Origin: Guillardia theta CCMP2712
Taxonomy: Eukaryota > Cryptophyceae > Pyrenomonadales > Geminigeraceae
Length of the DNA: 64,000 nucleotides
Assembly (NCBI RefSeq): GCF_000315625.1
Contig: NW_005434621.1
Span: 104,721 to 168,720 of the forward strand
Direction: 5' to 3'
Shown one piece after another: positions 10,627 through 23,061 of the stretch. Under the pieces are notes generated by a model. That model searched no databases. It saw only the letters and a list, made by a program, of their open reading frames with translations, and was not told the origin of the DNA. Made by a program: the position numbers and the translations under genes. Numbering within the stretch: the stretch's first letter is position 1; each line of letters opens with the position of its first letter.

Positions 10627-13600
10627 TTAGAGGACGGAGCCTTTCGGACACTGGCAGCACTTACTCTTGAAAAACTTGGCAAGTGCCTGTACCAGTCAGC
10701 CAGAGTTAGCAAGGAGGGAAGGGTGAGAAAGGTGGAGGACCTGGTAGCAGGGGCCGAAGCTCGTGGGAGAATCAGCAGTGAGCTTATCGCGAATCCAGGA
10801 AGTGATCTGGACTCGGAATCAGGACCCCAGATGTTTCGAGGGTGTCTACCTTGCATCTGACGTTGGAGCCCTCGTAGCGCGAATCTACAAGCAGAATGGC
10901 AGCGTAGTCGGCGATGTGGCGGATCGCTCGTCCGATGCACTAACAGCAATTGAGAAGGAGCGAGTATCTCAACTTCACCCTGACCTGATTGACTGCCTTC
11001 ATGCACATATTCTGATAGTACGCCTGTCCAGCCTTGGCCCCCGTCAGTGTCGGAGAGGATTTGGAATCCTCGCCCTGGGAGAAATAAGAACAAAGGACTC
11101 GAGCGCATTGGAACGACCACAAGTTCTGTCACTGGCGGCAGACTCTCGACATACTTGATCTTCTCCAGCAGCCGTGGGTCTCCCCTGCCAAAATGATAAG
11201 ACAGCTGTGTGGGAAGTGAATGTTAAGTGGAGTTGCTGAAAGAGCAGTGAGATGGACCAGAGGAGGAAAAGAGGAAGAGAAGATAAAGAGGGAGGAAGGA
11301 GGAGGTTGGCACGGCCACAAACCTGTTTGCAAACGGCAACCCTACCACAATGACACATCGGCCAAGCTCGTCACTGTCGTAATCATAAATCAAATCATCG
11401 CAATCCAGGGCAAGCTCGTTGACTACCTGAAGTTGATCCCTTCGCTTAACTTTCCTCCGACTACACATAGTAGGATTGCTCCTGTCACTGGAAACCGATC
11501 GGTCACCCTGTTCAATATCCGAGTATCAACCATACATGACGAATCCTTCGGGCTAGTATTCTCGGTGCCTTGGGTTCGAATGCACTCCTCGTATTGTCTG
11601 AGGACAGCTTCTACCTCTCCACTCGACCTGGGCTCACGAAAAATCTTTTTCTTCTTCGCGATCTTATCCACCAACCCCTCCGTGGTCCAGTACGTCCAAA
11701 GCTGCAAGCAAGGGTGAGCAGAGATCACTTCACAACATGACGCAAACCTCTTCCTCGTAACTGTAAGATGGAAGGAAAACCACGATTCCATCTGGAGTCA
11801 ACCCACAAATGTTGACGATCAGTCTTCCAATCTCTGATTTTTGCGTTGGATCTGATCTTGTTCCGTGGCGAAAGTCAAACTTGAGGCCCGTCGGTCCAGT
11901 GGATACTGTGAGCGGCAAGATGTTCTCTTTGGGGATGACATGCCCGACTGATAGCGTGCGGAAACGTGAAGGCTGAATGGATGGCATGAGCTGTTGAACA
12001 TACTCCGCCATTGGCTGCATGGTGCCTCCAGCGAGCACGACCGAATGAGCCTGCTGCAAGATCTCCTTGAAGTGAGTCGATGCATTCAGCAGCTGGTACG
12101 ACAGACTCAGTTTGCCCGTCGCTTCATCTTTGTACAGTGTTATCTTTCCATCCTCCTCGAGTTGGGTCAGGCAATAAAAAGGATTGAAGAGGCTGGACGA
12201 TTGAAATTTGAGAATCACCAAGCTCATCTTCGCCATCAAATCCAGCCTTCTCATGATATTCGGCCAGCCGCTTTTCATAGAATCCATGCAGTTTCTGCAA
12301 TATTTTTGACTTGTCGAAATATCGCAGCAACTGGAAAAAATTTACATTATCGATGCCTGCCATGATACAAAATTCTGCAACTGATACAGTTTTGCCAACC
12401 ACTGGCTTCCCCTCCCCCGAAGTTTTCTTCAACGATCCTTTCTCAGATCCTTTTGACTCACTGTCGATCATATACTGATCCAATTTCTTCAGAACCAATA
12501 TGATCAGCCTCACATTCTCTGCGTTCTTTGCCGACAAACGTGTGCAGAATCTCTCCAAGTAGTCTGAGAACAGCGACTTGAGGAGTGTGATGGCGGAGTA
12601 GGACAACGTCGAGCTGTGCGTAGTCGTTACTGCCTCGATCAAATTGTGAGCTTCATCGATTATTACAACATTCCCTTCCAGTTTCAACCCCAGCGCTTCT
12701 CTAGTCGCCTTATGAACCAACGAAGTATAAGGGATCGTCACCAGCTCAGCTGCTCGGATTGCTGCCCTAGATGCGTAGTAAGGACAGCATTGCACTTTCT
12801 TGCCATTTTCTACGATGTCCTCGATGTCTTGAACTCTTGCCAAGATCATGTCACGCAGATCTAGCTGACGATCCTGGTCATAAAATGGACAGTTTGATTT
12901 CTTCTTCTTCGCTTTCAATGCAGACGGAGCATCCTCAATGTTTGACTCTGTATCCTCGACGCCTTTCTGTAAATCCAGGCAAGCTGCATTGATCCTTGTG
13001 CTTGACTTCAAACTAGATACCTTCGGGTTTATGCACATTCCTTTCCGAGATGCTAGCGAAACAGCTTTCAAGTCCTTACCCCATTGAGTTCTTTTGACCT
13101 CATTCATAAATTGCGACAGCTGCGAGTGTGTCCTACTGCAGTAGATGACCTTCCTGACGTCGTATTCATCTTCCAGCCGATCCTCATTCTCCGGTTTTTG
13201 AAAAAGCGAATCCAGGGCCGATCGAAGTATCTTCTGATCATCGTTTTCTTCATCTGAGAGCAGCAACTTGACATCATCCTTGTTATGATCGTTTGCCTTT
13301 GAGCTGTCCCCTGAACCACCACTTGATCTCTTGGAATGAAATGTAGGTTTCGATGCTTTGTGGTCTTTGGATCGATGCATAGATCTTTCTCTTGCGTCAT
13401 CAGCCATGCGCTTTCTGGCTGTGTCTAGCCGATCCTTCTCCATACTGATCGCCATATCTCTCTCTTGCTTTTCTCTCTTCCGTGTGTGTTCGAGTACCCA
13501 ATCTGGGACGTCGTCATCTTTCAAGCCCATGTGTGTCGTGTCTTCCTTAACGTAGACAGGATTCTCTTTCAGCCACCTCAAGCTGCTGCAAATGAGACTC

Positions 13601-13833
13601 ATTGACTTTCCTGTTCCAGTGGGGCTCTCGAAGATCCCGACTGCGCCGTCACATAGGGCCCCGTACACGGCTGTCATAAGTTGCACCTGGGCAACAACGA
13701 CTGAGAAACACATAAATACACCAACAGCTCAGACCTGGACAGTGTACGGAGAGAATGGAAACTTGAATTCTTCGATTCCCTATGGCGCCACCAGGATCAG
13801 CAATTTGAAAGGGGCATCTGCCATATTCACCAT
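10627..13833 (-). CDS. DDX11/ChlR1-type Fe-S DNA helicase (XPD family)
   Basis: The start codon at 13831-13833 is its own exon (51-bp intron), then 13735-13779 and a long exon from 13686. Motifs in order: FPFSPYTVQ (Q-like motif), Walker A ESPTGTGKS, YCSRTHSQLSQF, four Fe-S cysteines (GMCIN, ACLD, NCPFY, QCCPYY), the box DEAHN, GGTMQP, VVGGKLSEGINF, VIVVGLPF, and motif VI as CIGRAIRH. The insert between Walker A and the Fe-S domain and the FGPCYQALAKFF tail match DDX11 rather than XPD or FANCJ. In other species it acts in sister-chromatid cohesion and G4 unwinding. One base seems out of phase at the T5 run 12176-12180 (see findings). The exact 3' exon is uncertain: a stop at 10627 is used, but splicing to about 10420 is possible. 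Confidence 0.88.
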
Positions 13834-15261
13834 CTTGAAGTTATCACAAGGGTTCGCCTTGAATCTTAGCTAGTGAAAGATTCTCATTCCTTCAGGTCTG
13901 CGACAAGTGATTCAGATGCTAAGGACCATCGGTGAATAGGTCAAATCGACCATTCAGTCGGGTGCAGGTAAAAATTAGGCATCCGATCATCAAAGACAAG
14001 GTTTTGATGAGATCATGAGATATGGAGAGGAAAGAGGAGGGGATTAGAATTGAGGGAAACAGGCAGGAAGAAACAATGCAACCGCCCGCTCTCTCCTGTC
14101 CTCCCTCCTCCCTCCTCCCTCCCCTCCCCCTCCTCTCCGTCTCTCTCGGGTATCTGGCCCTCTGGCTCCTCCCTCCTCCCTCTCCCTCTCCCTCCCCCTC
14201 TCCCTCCCCCTCTCCCTCTCCCTCTCCCCTCTCCCTTTCCCATACCTCAATCGCCTGCGTCCATGCATTTCTGTTTTCCCGCCAGGTACACTAAAATTTC
14301 CCGCCAAACTCCTAAAATGGGGTGGGGTATGCAGAAAGCCTTCAAGTACCCTGTGATTCAAGCAATTTTTGGTCATATGGATAGGGTGGGGGTGTAAAAT
14401 GATTATGCAACAACGGGGGTGGGTGATGACGATCTTCCGAAGAATCTGTAACGGAAAGCAACATTCCGTTGCATGGGGTAGGAAGCAATCTAGGACCCCC
14501 CCCTTTTAGAACTTTTCATGTTTCACCACCCGTAGACATCTAATACGCTACCCCCCTTTGTGACTATTCTTCATATGATTGTGTACCCGTCCCGTTCGTA
14601 TCATAACTACCACCCACCCTGGATTCACCGCCACAACAACCCTACCGTACCATGAGCCTGCCTTACTGTGATTTTTTTCCTTTTTGCGCCAAATGCCCTT
14701 CCAATGTTTTGCTCGCAGTTCTCCTTCTCACACTCTCTCTCTCCTCCTCACCTCCTCCTCCATTGAACTTCTCATGTACATGTATGACTATGACTCCTCC
14801 TCTCCCATCCTCCTCTCCCCTCCTCCGTTCCCTCCTGTCCTCGTTCCCTTCATTCACTTGTGACCTCGTTTCCCAGCTGCTCTCCTTTACTAATGCTGTG
14901 TACATCACATATCCTGCCCTTGTGTCTGATATCAGAATCTTTCATCATCATCATCATCACCACCACCACCACCACCACCACCACCACCACCACCACCACC
15001 ACCACCACCACCACCATCTCCATCCACTGACATTGACAGCGAATCAAAATTGCATGTTCTTTAGCACTGAAATTTGCTAGGAACCGATTTAATCATCGTG
15101 AAATTTCAATATTCTATTCATCTTTTGTTATGGTAACCCTTTAAACAGGCTGCTGGGACCAACCTCTACAGGCTTTTCATGCAATGAGTGGTCCCAAACA
15201 CACTAAGTGAGCTGTGGCAGGCCTGGATCTTGTTGTTCATGTATGTTTGACTTTATCTCAG
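13834..15261. other. Intergenic: pyrimidine tracts, TACCCC motifs and triplet repeats
   Basis: Holds a CT-rich tract at 14090-14245, a stretch with CCCCCC/TACCCC motifs at 14320-14640, and a pure triplet repeat at 14942-15015. The frame at 14652-15080 that crosses the triplet repeat gives a long poly-His and has no other sign of being a gene. A short conserved-looking segment from 15262 on begins the next gene. Confidence 0.6.
14942..15015. repeat. (CAT/CAC)n triplet microsatellite
   Basis: About 24 triplets, first CAT then pure CAC, immediately followed by CATCTCCATCC. Confidence 0.95.
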
Positions 15262-17296
15262 GACTGGAAGAGGTACTGCGATCATTCGGAACAAGAAGAG
15301 CCCAACCAAGTGCATCACAGTGGAATCGAGGAATGGACAGACCAGAGACGTGACAGTGCCGAAAACACGGAATGATGTGCCGAAATCCGAGAGAGAGTCA
15401 GCATTAATGTCCCTCCTTGCAGGGTTCTCCCCGCCGAATTCGGTGATTTTTCTATCTTCCTTTATCCGCCAGACTTAACCTACCGAACGACTGTGTAAGG
15501 ATGTGCCTGAAGGTCTGATTGTTCCTTTGGTGCAGGGAGGAATGCAGGGAAAGCTGGTCCGGGGCACAAGCAGAAGTCGAGCGCTCGTGGATGCTGCCAC
15601 CAAGGACCCGGGATCGTTGAGCTTGAAGAAAGCTGCGATCACGAGCAGCCCGACAAGTCAAAGAACTCCTGTGAGCGATGGTAGTCGAGCGCACCATGGA
15701 ATGCCTGATCTTTGTGCAGTTGACGGCGATCAAAGCTCAAAATCAGATTGTGGACCGCCAGGCATCAGAACCATCGTTCCCCGGGTCCAGCCCGTCAAGG
15801 TCTGCTGTGAAGGGATCGACCTTGCTACAGGTCTGTTCCTTCCTGCTCGTCCGGAAACTTGAGGTTTTCCCTGAAGATGGGTTGCAGAGGGGGCCAGACC
15901 CGGCGTCTAGGTTCAGATCGTCGCTGGGGTTCGATGAGAGGCCGAGGTCAAAGCTCAGGATGTGTAGAGAGGCAGCTGGTCCCGGCGCTTCCGAGGGGAC
16001 GCAACCCGCACGTGAGAAGCGGAAGGCGCTCAAGTTCTCGGATCCACCTCGAGACAGCAAGGCGCAAAAGTGCGACACGATCGACTTGACGTTGGACTCA
16101 GAGGGCGAGGGGGATGAAGCGGAGGAAGACCTAGTCACCGAGACGGCACCCAGCCTCGATGATCTTATCCTCATCACTGGGTCGAGCTCCACGGGAACAT
16201 CAGATACTCTTGTAGATCGAGGCTGCCTGACGAGGAAGGAGCTCGAAGGTGAGTGATATTCTGTGCTGTACCACTGTCCTGGGCTGATCCTGTCCTACTC
16301 AGCTCTCCAGTCAGCTGAGCAGGAGATGACTTGCGATTTCCTGGACAGCATCTGGGTCGGACGAGACACCTTCATCCGAGAAGCTTGCAGATCCAACAAA
16401 ACGAGTAGCAGGAAATTATCCAAAGGGAGCCAGAGGGTCTCCACGATCTCAGTGGAAGGGATGGGAAATTTTGCCATCACGGCCAAGGAGCTTAAGTGTC
16501 TGCTGGACAATTCCTGGTTGAACGACGAGATCATCAACTCCTACATGGCTCTGCTGCGCCTTAGGTCGAAGATCCATGAAGGGCTGAACGACACGTCCTT
16601 CCCTCGATGCGAGTTCTTCAGCAGCTTCTTCTACGCCATCCTGCGTAACGCCAAGGTTCGGTGGAGGGCCCTTATCGAGCAGCGCTGACTGCCATCCAGG
16701 GCGGATACTCTTACAAGAATGTGGAGAGGTGGGGGCGGAGGAAGAACTTTCTAGAGTGCGACCACATCTTGTTTCCCATCAATGTTTCGAACATGCACTG
16801 GTGCCTCGCCGTGGTTTCCCCGAGGGACCTCAAGATTGAGTGAGAGGCTGATGGCGAGAAGTCTGGCGTGCGACTGAGGGGAGCTGGCAGGTACTACGAC
16901 TCCATGGGAGGAGAGAACAAGACCTGTGTTGACCTTCTTGAGAGTAAGAGGAGGAGGAGGAGGAGGAGGAGGAGGAGGAGGGGTTGAAGGTCAGCGGTGA
17001 CTTGGCTGTCAGGGTACATGCAGGATGAAGGAGCATATCGCAAAATAGAGCATTTTCAAAGTTCCTGGAACAAGTTCTTTCGAGGCCCTCCCGATGTCAG
17101 CCTTGCTCTGTGCCCCGCTCTCCTCTCACCCGATGACCAGGTGCCGGAACAGAAGGATGGGTCAGGATGTGGAGTGTTTGCATGCGCGTTCGCTGACTGC
17201 ATCAGCGCTGGCAAGGACGTGAAAAGTTTCGAACAGAACAACGTCTCGAGCATCAGGAGATGTATGTCGTCGCTGATCCAGTCCTGTGACATGTAG
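15262..17296 (+). CDS. Ulp1/SENP-family SUMO protease
   Basis: The catalytic part is well defined: exons ...-16248, 16303-16655, 16700-16839, 16891-16943, 17013-17296 join in phase. It contains DNSWLNDEIINSYM, the catalytic His in MHWCLAVV, Asp in YYDSMG, Gln in the DQVPEQ segment and Cys in GSGCGVFAC, i.e. a complete C48 cysteine protease triad plus the oxyanion Gln. Such enzymes remove SUMO from nuclear proteins. Just upstream, DTIDLTLDSEGEGDE is a textbook SUMO-interacting motif (hydrophobic core followed by acidic run), consistent with that role. The N-terminal half (15262 to about 16000) has open, exon-like segments (RGTAIIRNKKS; FSIFLYPPDLTYR) but start codon and splicing there are not resolved. 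Confidence 0.85.
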
Positions 17297-17480
17297 CAGT
17301 ATTCCCCCTCGTCTTTCTCCCCTTCGACCTCTTCCTTCCTCCTCTCCTCCTTGGTCACAGCTTATTGTTTAGTCTCCCCCATCTCCCCTCAGTTTCCTTC
17401 GATTTTCGTTTCCTTTCATTGAACTGCTTAGTTGATAGACATAAACCTCCTCCCCCCGCCCTCCACCTTCCTCCTGCTCT

Positions 17481-19560
17481 TCACAGAGCTCCTTCATGGG
17501 CAGAGAGAGGCACTTGGTCAAGGACAGTGACGGAGACGGCCGTCTCCTCCTTGTATCCTGACAGCGGCAGCCGGAAGGAAGCAGTAGTGCCGTACTTGGA
17601 GTAGGGAGGAGAAGTTCTTGACGATATCCTAGGAGGAGGTGAGAGAGTGCAACGCCGAGAACATCTGTCTCACCTCCTCGCGGGCGCGAAGCAGCAGAAG
17701 TAGATCGAGCAGATCCTGCATGGCGTTAGGGAGCTGAGAGCAGGCGTGGAGGATACTCACAGGAGAAAGAAACAGATGAAGAGCAGCATAGGGAGCAGCC
17801 ATGAGTTGATAGCAGCCACGAACTCCCTCCAGAAATTGCTCCTCCTACGACTAGAAGTCAGAGCGCTACTTACTAGTTGTCACCTATCCCACCTGCTGTT
17901 ATCTCCTGGTATCGCCCCCAGCGCCCTCTGCGCATCCCTCCCACTTGCAATGGTGGAGTTGACAAACGCGTTGAACACAGCGTCCCAGTCCGTCTCGCAC
18001 TCCCCTTGCTCCCCTAGTCCGCATCCTCGCCTCACCTTCCTCGCCTCGCACGTCAAGCTGCTGCATGCTGCACAGACGCTGTCCGTGGTGGTTGTGCACT
18101 CGCCTCTGGCATACTCCTCCCTCCCACACGCCCTGCATGGAGAACACTCTGTGCGGTAGGCCGAGTTAGAAGCAAATGAACCGCTCGGGCAAGGGACGCA
18201 TTCCCCCGCTTCACTTCCTCCGCATCCCCTTCTGTACATCCCTGGGTTGCACGAAGCGCAAGCAGTACATATCCTGCTGACCAGCTGCGAGCACGTCTGC
18301 AAGGCGTACTGGCCAGTAGGACATGGCGAGCAATCTGTGCCGGAGGTGCCGGAGGGACTGGAGGACGTCTGTGCGTTCCCTCCTGGGCCTGACTGCGTGC
18401 TCTGCTGAGGCCCCGAAGATCCACTCTGCCCCCCCCCACCACCACCCGCATTTCTGCCATCGTGACCGTCGGCAATGGCGATGAGACCTGATCCGGGGTT
18501 GAAGCACCTGCAGGCGAGAGTCAACTCCTCCTCCTGGCCGCATCACTGTACAAACCAGGTCGTCGATCCTTTCACTGTGCTGGATTGGCCGACCTGTCAA
18601 GGAATATCACCAAGGTGACAGCAGGAGACCGAAGATGGTACCAAGGCGATCCATAGGGGGGGCGGAGTCTGCCATGGAGAAACAGGGCTGGGAGGAGTCG
18701 CTGGCTCCATGGCAAGCGATTGAGTCACCGTCACTTGACCCGACTGACGCCAAGGCCGAGGGGTCAGCGGAGGCGGGAAGCAGCGAGGAGGCAACAGACC
18801 TGGTCCGCCAGAGTCTCTACGGTCGTTGGGATGCCGGAGGCATCAGCAGGAAGGAGCTGTCCAGCAGGTTTCGCTGCGTAACAATCGGCCTTGACAAGAC
18901 CAGGGACCAGGAACACGACCTGACGCATGTCAACGCCCCCCCCACCAAGCAAGACGGATCACCGCACCTTGACTGAAGTGTAGGTGGGGCAGTACGAGAA
19001 GGAGCAGGAGGGCAGCGCGATGGCCGACATGAAGGTTCCGTCTTTCATGCCGTGCACGCCGAATTCCAAGGTGTATGAGATCTTGATGTTCAAATCCCTG
19101 ATCGCTACTACGTCTTCAGGCCAAGCATCGATGGCCAGCCTGCAAACGGACAGCCCAGGGTTGTCGTTGCTGCTCAAGACTTCTTGCGTATGAGGAACCT
19201 GGAGCACGCAAGGTCAAACCCATAAAGCAGGAGGGATGGCAGACATACTGCAGCTTCGTTGACGACGACCTTGACGTTGGAGATCGCGCACTGGAAGAAA
19301 ACATCGCGGTACATCCGTCTCACTGCAAACTCTCGTCGCACAGTCGACTCCTCCACCACATGCTGCATGTTATGTCCATCCAAAGTCACCGAAGCTGACC
19401 ACTCCATAGCCCTTGCTGCCAGCTCCGAGCCCTTTGAAGCATCGTTGATCAGCATCTCTAGGACAAGGCTGTGATGTAGCGTATCATAGGTCCCCGCTGA
19501 CAGGATCTCTGCAGAATGGAGTACCAGTGTCACGAGCAGCAAGCTCCTCACGTCCTTCAT
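17481..19560 (-). CDS. Single-pass membrane protein with cysteine-rich TNFR-like ectodomain
   Basis: Nine exons join in phase (19249-19560, 18968-19198, 18800-18889, 18642-18743, 18547-18593, 17893-18507, 17761-17844, 17674-17715, 17481-17628), 556 residues. Order: signal peptide (MKDVRSLLLVTLVLH), a beta-rich ectodomain (residues ~25-250), a Gly/Ser linker, a cysteine-rich block with repeated CxPCPxG and CxxC spacing (CSPCPTGQYA, CVPCPSGSFA, CSPCRACG) like TNF-receptor/EGF-Ca modules, an acidic helix, one transmembrane helix (SWLLPMLLFICFFLLLI) with CSIYFCCFAP at its cytosolic end, and a ~50-residue tail. The cluster of juxtamembrane cysteines could be palmitoylated (inference). It shares layout with the PSI-domain protein at 54924-56478. 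Function unknown. Confidence 0.8.
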
Positions 19561-21644
19561 CTTCAAATCACGCCGCTGAAACTCCCTTAGCCAAGACACA
19601 CTGATGAAAAGATTCGGGTATTGTCAAACCATCACCGGAGGTAGGATGTCTGGAGCAAGAGCCTCAGTCAGCTTGTCTGTGGCTGTCCTCCGAGCAGCCG
19701 CCCCTCTACCTGCTTTCCGACTTCACCGCCCTCCCCCCGATATAGAAACATGGCCGGTTGACTAGCGGAGCCGCAGAACCGAGTGAGTCGGGCCAGCCCT
19801 TACTGACTGAGTCACGAGTCAACTCAGTCCGGCCGCGATCCCGGTCCGCTGAGGCTCACAGCCCGGCGGGCTCGGACCGTGGCCCAGATCATCCGGGAGC
19901 CAGATCCAGGAGCCCCCACCGGCTGGTGAGCCCCAGCCTCTGTGACTCGCAGGTGCCCGTCCGGTCGCCACCGCACTGACACTGCCGACCGCCCGGGGCG
20001 GCCGGCCCGGCGGCCGTGACACCGACGGTCGCCGCCGTGACTCGGCGAATGATCGCTGGCATCCCGGGCGCGCTTGGGACAGCAGTCGGCAGGATGATGT
20101 CTGCTGAGTACCGGGGTTGGTTCAACGTCACATTTTTTAACGAGTCTCGCACCGCGGCCGGCGAGCGTGACCGTCTCCCGGCCGGCACTGGGCCATGCCG
20201 GGCCCGGCCGCACTCAGTGATACTCAGGCATTATGCTCTTTTCAAGGGATAAGAACCCCTACTCGTGACTGGCCTCAGTTTACTACCGGGTGACCGGGGC
20301 CGCGGGAGCTCAGTGATCGGGGAGAAAAAAACCTCTTCAAGTCAGGCTGTCGAACCTTTTCAACCGTGCCCTACCCACCGGGCCCCATTGATCTAAGTTT
20401 GTGGGAGGACAACGGGGTCCTGAAGGCAACTTGCTATTCCCCCGGCATCTTTTTCTTACGGGAGAGGCCCGGCGAGTTTGACTGTCAGTACCCCACCCCC
20501 CTCTGAACGAGGCTGCCAGTACCCGATACAGTACCCCCTGACCCCCCAGTGTGATTCAATGATTGAACGCCCCCTTCAACCAGGGGTCATCGCAACTTTA
20601 CTGTTCAATGGGGACCGCGCGACCGGCCTGTACAGTACCATGGCACTGGATGGTGAAGATTTCCTCTTACCCTCCCCCTGAAATATCGCAGAGGGCCTTC
20701 GCTTCCCATCATGTTCCCGCAGGCATCTTTGGGCCTTCCACCTTCCAGGACCCCCTTTGGAACCGCGGCCCTCTTGCGTCCCTTTGCCGGTAGTAACGAC
20801 TCCCCACCCTCAGGCCCTACCAGGTACGGGTTCCACAGGTCACCGTAGTACCCCAATGATTCCTGGCAATTATTGGCAGTACCCCCACCTTTGTATAGAT
20901 AGACCCAGGCCTTACTACCCGTGGAATTGAGTTGCACAGACAACCCCACCCCCATGGACCATGGGACCCTCCCTAAGTCTTGGGACTAGTGGAGGCAGCT
21001 GCGACTGGTCGCTGCAAGGGACCGGCGGGCCTACTAAGGTATAGTCAAGGAAGTTACGCCCGTAAGACCCATTGGCATGCTCCTCGCCGTCCTCGCCCTC
21101 GCAGTATCGCTTCTGCTTGCAGATGCTTCTTGTCCTGAGTCCTCTCAACAAATAGCAAGATTCCTGCTCGATAAGACTAAGTTTTCACCCATATTCGCGT
21201 CCTTCTGATCGGTCGAACTGCTGCATCTTCCTCAAGAGTGTATCTTTGACGATTCATGTGCCGTATCTCCTTTTTCATTGCTTTAAAAGGCCCTTGCGGT
21301 ATCATTAGAAGGTCTCAGCATATAGGTCGCTGAAACTTCATTCATCACGGCTTAGAACAACAATTACTTGCATGGTTTACATGCAATATCACGCTTGTTT
21401 GCATGTCCATGCCAATCCATGGGTGTGACAATCAAAGTTTTGTCTCTCTCTTGATTATCATTTATTTGCCAATCGTTGTACATAGTCGCACATGGCAAGA
21501 CAGATCTCTTCCTCCATATCAACTTTAGAGTTCTTAGATAGCCTGTCACCAGCATGCGCCTTGTGATCAAATACTCTCTTCTTCCTCTCTTCTCTCTGTT
21601 GTCATACTCGAGCTAATAACATGTCCTTTTGCAGCAGCTGAAGC
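19561..21644. other. Intergenic island with GC-rich block and TACCCC motifs
   Basis: About 19745-20330 is strongly GC-rich (CCGGCCCGG, GGCCGGCCC) with many GTGACT/CGGTCC words; 20340-20960 carries TACCCC/GTACCC motifs; 21000-21640 returns to average composition and precedes the GtACR1 start. No coding exon recognised. The open frames in the GC block have no stable codon pattern. Confidence 0.6.
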
Positions 21645-23061
21645 ATGTCAAGCATCACCTGCGATCCTGCCATTTACGGCGAATGGTCAAGAGAAAATCA
21701 GTTCTGCGTTGAGAAGTCTCTGATCACCTTGGACGGCATCAAGTATGTGCAACTTGTCATGGTAACGAGTTTGTTTTTCATGCTTGTTTCTTGCATTGAA
21801 ATCGCGAGACAGGCGGTTGTTTCTGCATGTCAGGTGTTCTTCATGGTGACACGAGCGCCCAAAGTCCCATGGGAGGCAATCTATCTCCCGACAACAGAGA
21901 TGATTACATACAGCTTGGCTTTCACTGGCAATGGTTACATCCGAGTTGCTAATGGAAAGTACCTTCCATGGGCCCGTATGGCTTCATGGTTATGTACTTG
22001 TCCCATCATGTTGGGTTTAGTGAGCAACATGGCGCTGGTGAAATACAAGGTAACAACGAATGACATGCATATCTTCTTTCAATGATTGTTGTTGTCAGAG
22101 CATCCCTTTGAATCCAATGATGATCGCGGCAAGTAGCATTTGCACCGTATTCGGAATTACTGCATCTGTCGTTCTCGATCCCCTGCATGTATGGCTATAT
22201 TGCTTCATCTCTTCCATCTTCTTCATTTTCGAGATGGTTGTCGCGTTTGCAATCTTCGCGATAACAATTCATGATTTCCAAACAATCGGAAGCCCAATGT
22301 CACTCAAGGTGGTTGAAAGACTGAAACTCATGCGTATAGTGTTCTATGTATCCTGGATGGCATACCCTATTCTTTGGAGTTTTTCTTCTACAGGAGCGTG
22401 TATTATGAGCGAGAACACTAGTTCAGTGCTGTATCTTCTCGGAGACGCTCTTTGCAAGAACACTTACGGAATTCTCCTGTGGGCCACAACTTGGGGGCTC
22501 CTGAATGGAAAGTGGGACAGGGATTACGTCAAGGGCAGGAACGTGGACGGCACTTTGATGCCAGAGTATGAGCAGGACTTGGAGAAAGGGAACACAGAAA
22601 GGTACGAGGACGCAAGGGCAGGAGAGACCTTCGAAGTCAAGATGTTTGGAAGGACCTTGACCTCTGTTAGGAGGTCCAGGAGGAGGCCCAGGCGCGACAT
22701 CGTCTTCAATGGCGGCGACCGGAACAGGTTGTCGGACTCTGACTCGGAGAGGAGGAGGAGGAGGAAGAAGTACCAGCGCAAGGACAGCGAGTCGGAGAAC
22801 TCCAGCGACGAGAGCATGGGCTCCGAGCATGAGAAGAACAGACGCAAGGGCAAGAAGAAGAACAAGGAGAATCGCAGGTCGGCACCTCCCAAGGAAGATT
22901 CAACCTCCGACACACTCCGAGACGCCGAGATCAAGAGGATTATGGACCTCATGAAGCGAAATGCTGGCAGCGACATTCCCGGCCTTGATGGCGATGGAAG
23001 GCTGCGAGATGATGGTGGTCTCATACCCACGAGGAACGAGGAGCATGATGATTCGGCTTAG
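21645..23061 (+). CDS. GtACR1: Anion channelrhodopsin GtACR1 (light-gated chloride channel)
   Basis: Exons 21645-21761, 21813-22049 and 22099-23061 give 438 residues. Introns are 51 and 49 bp; the first is stop-free and divisible by three, so an unspliced reading inserts 17 false residues after VQLVM. Seven helices occupy about residues 25-255, followed by a ~180-residue basic, Ser/Arg-rich cytoplasmic tail. Positions match the characterised channel: E68 (helix 2), R94, S97 where proton pumps have Asp, C102, C133, C21-C219 (disulphide pair), D234 and the retinal Schiff-base lysine K238 in LGDALCK. Light opens an anion pore in the plasma or eyespot-associated membrane; the native role is proposed to be in photobehaviour. 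Start is the first Met after an upstream acceptor-like CAG. No other gene overlaps it. Confidence 0.98.

Noticed and set aside
14652-15080. Open frame with a long poly-His tract
   Set aside because: It arises from the CAT/CAC microsatellite; flanking residues show no domain, signal or splice structure.
19745-20330. GC-rich open frames as genes or transferred bacterial DNA
   Set aside because: All frames are equally open because stops are rare in such composition; no domain, start context or splice structure is visible, and similar blocks recur between other genes.
21762-21812. Seventeen extra residues in the first part of GtACR1
   Set aside because: This is a 51-bp intron with GT-AG ends; removing it restores the known numbering of all functional residues.
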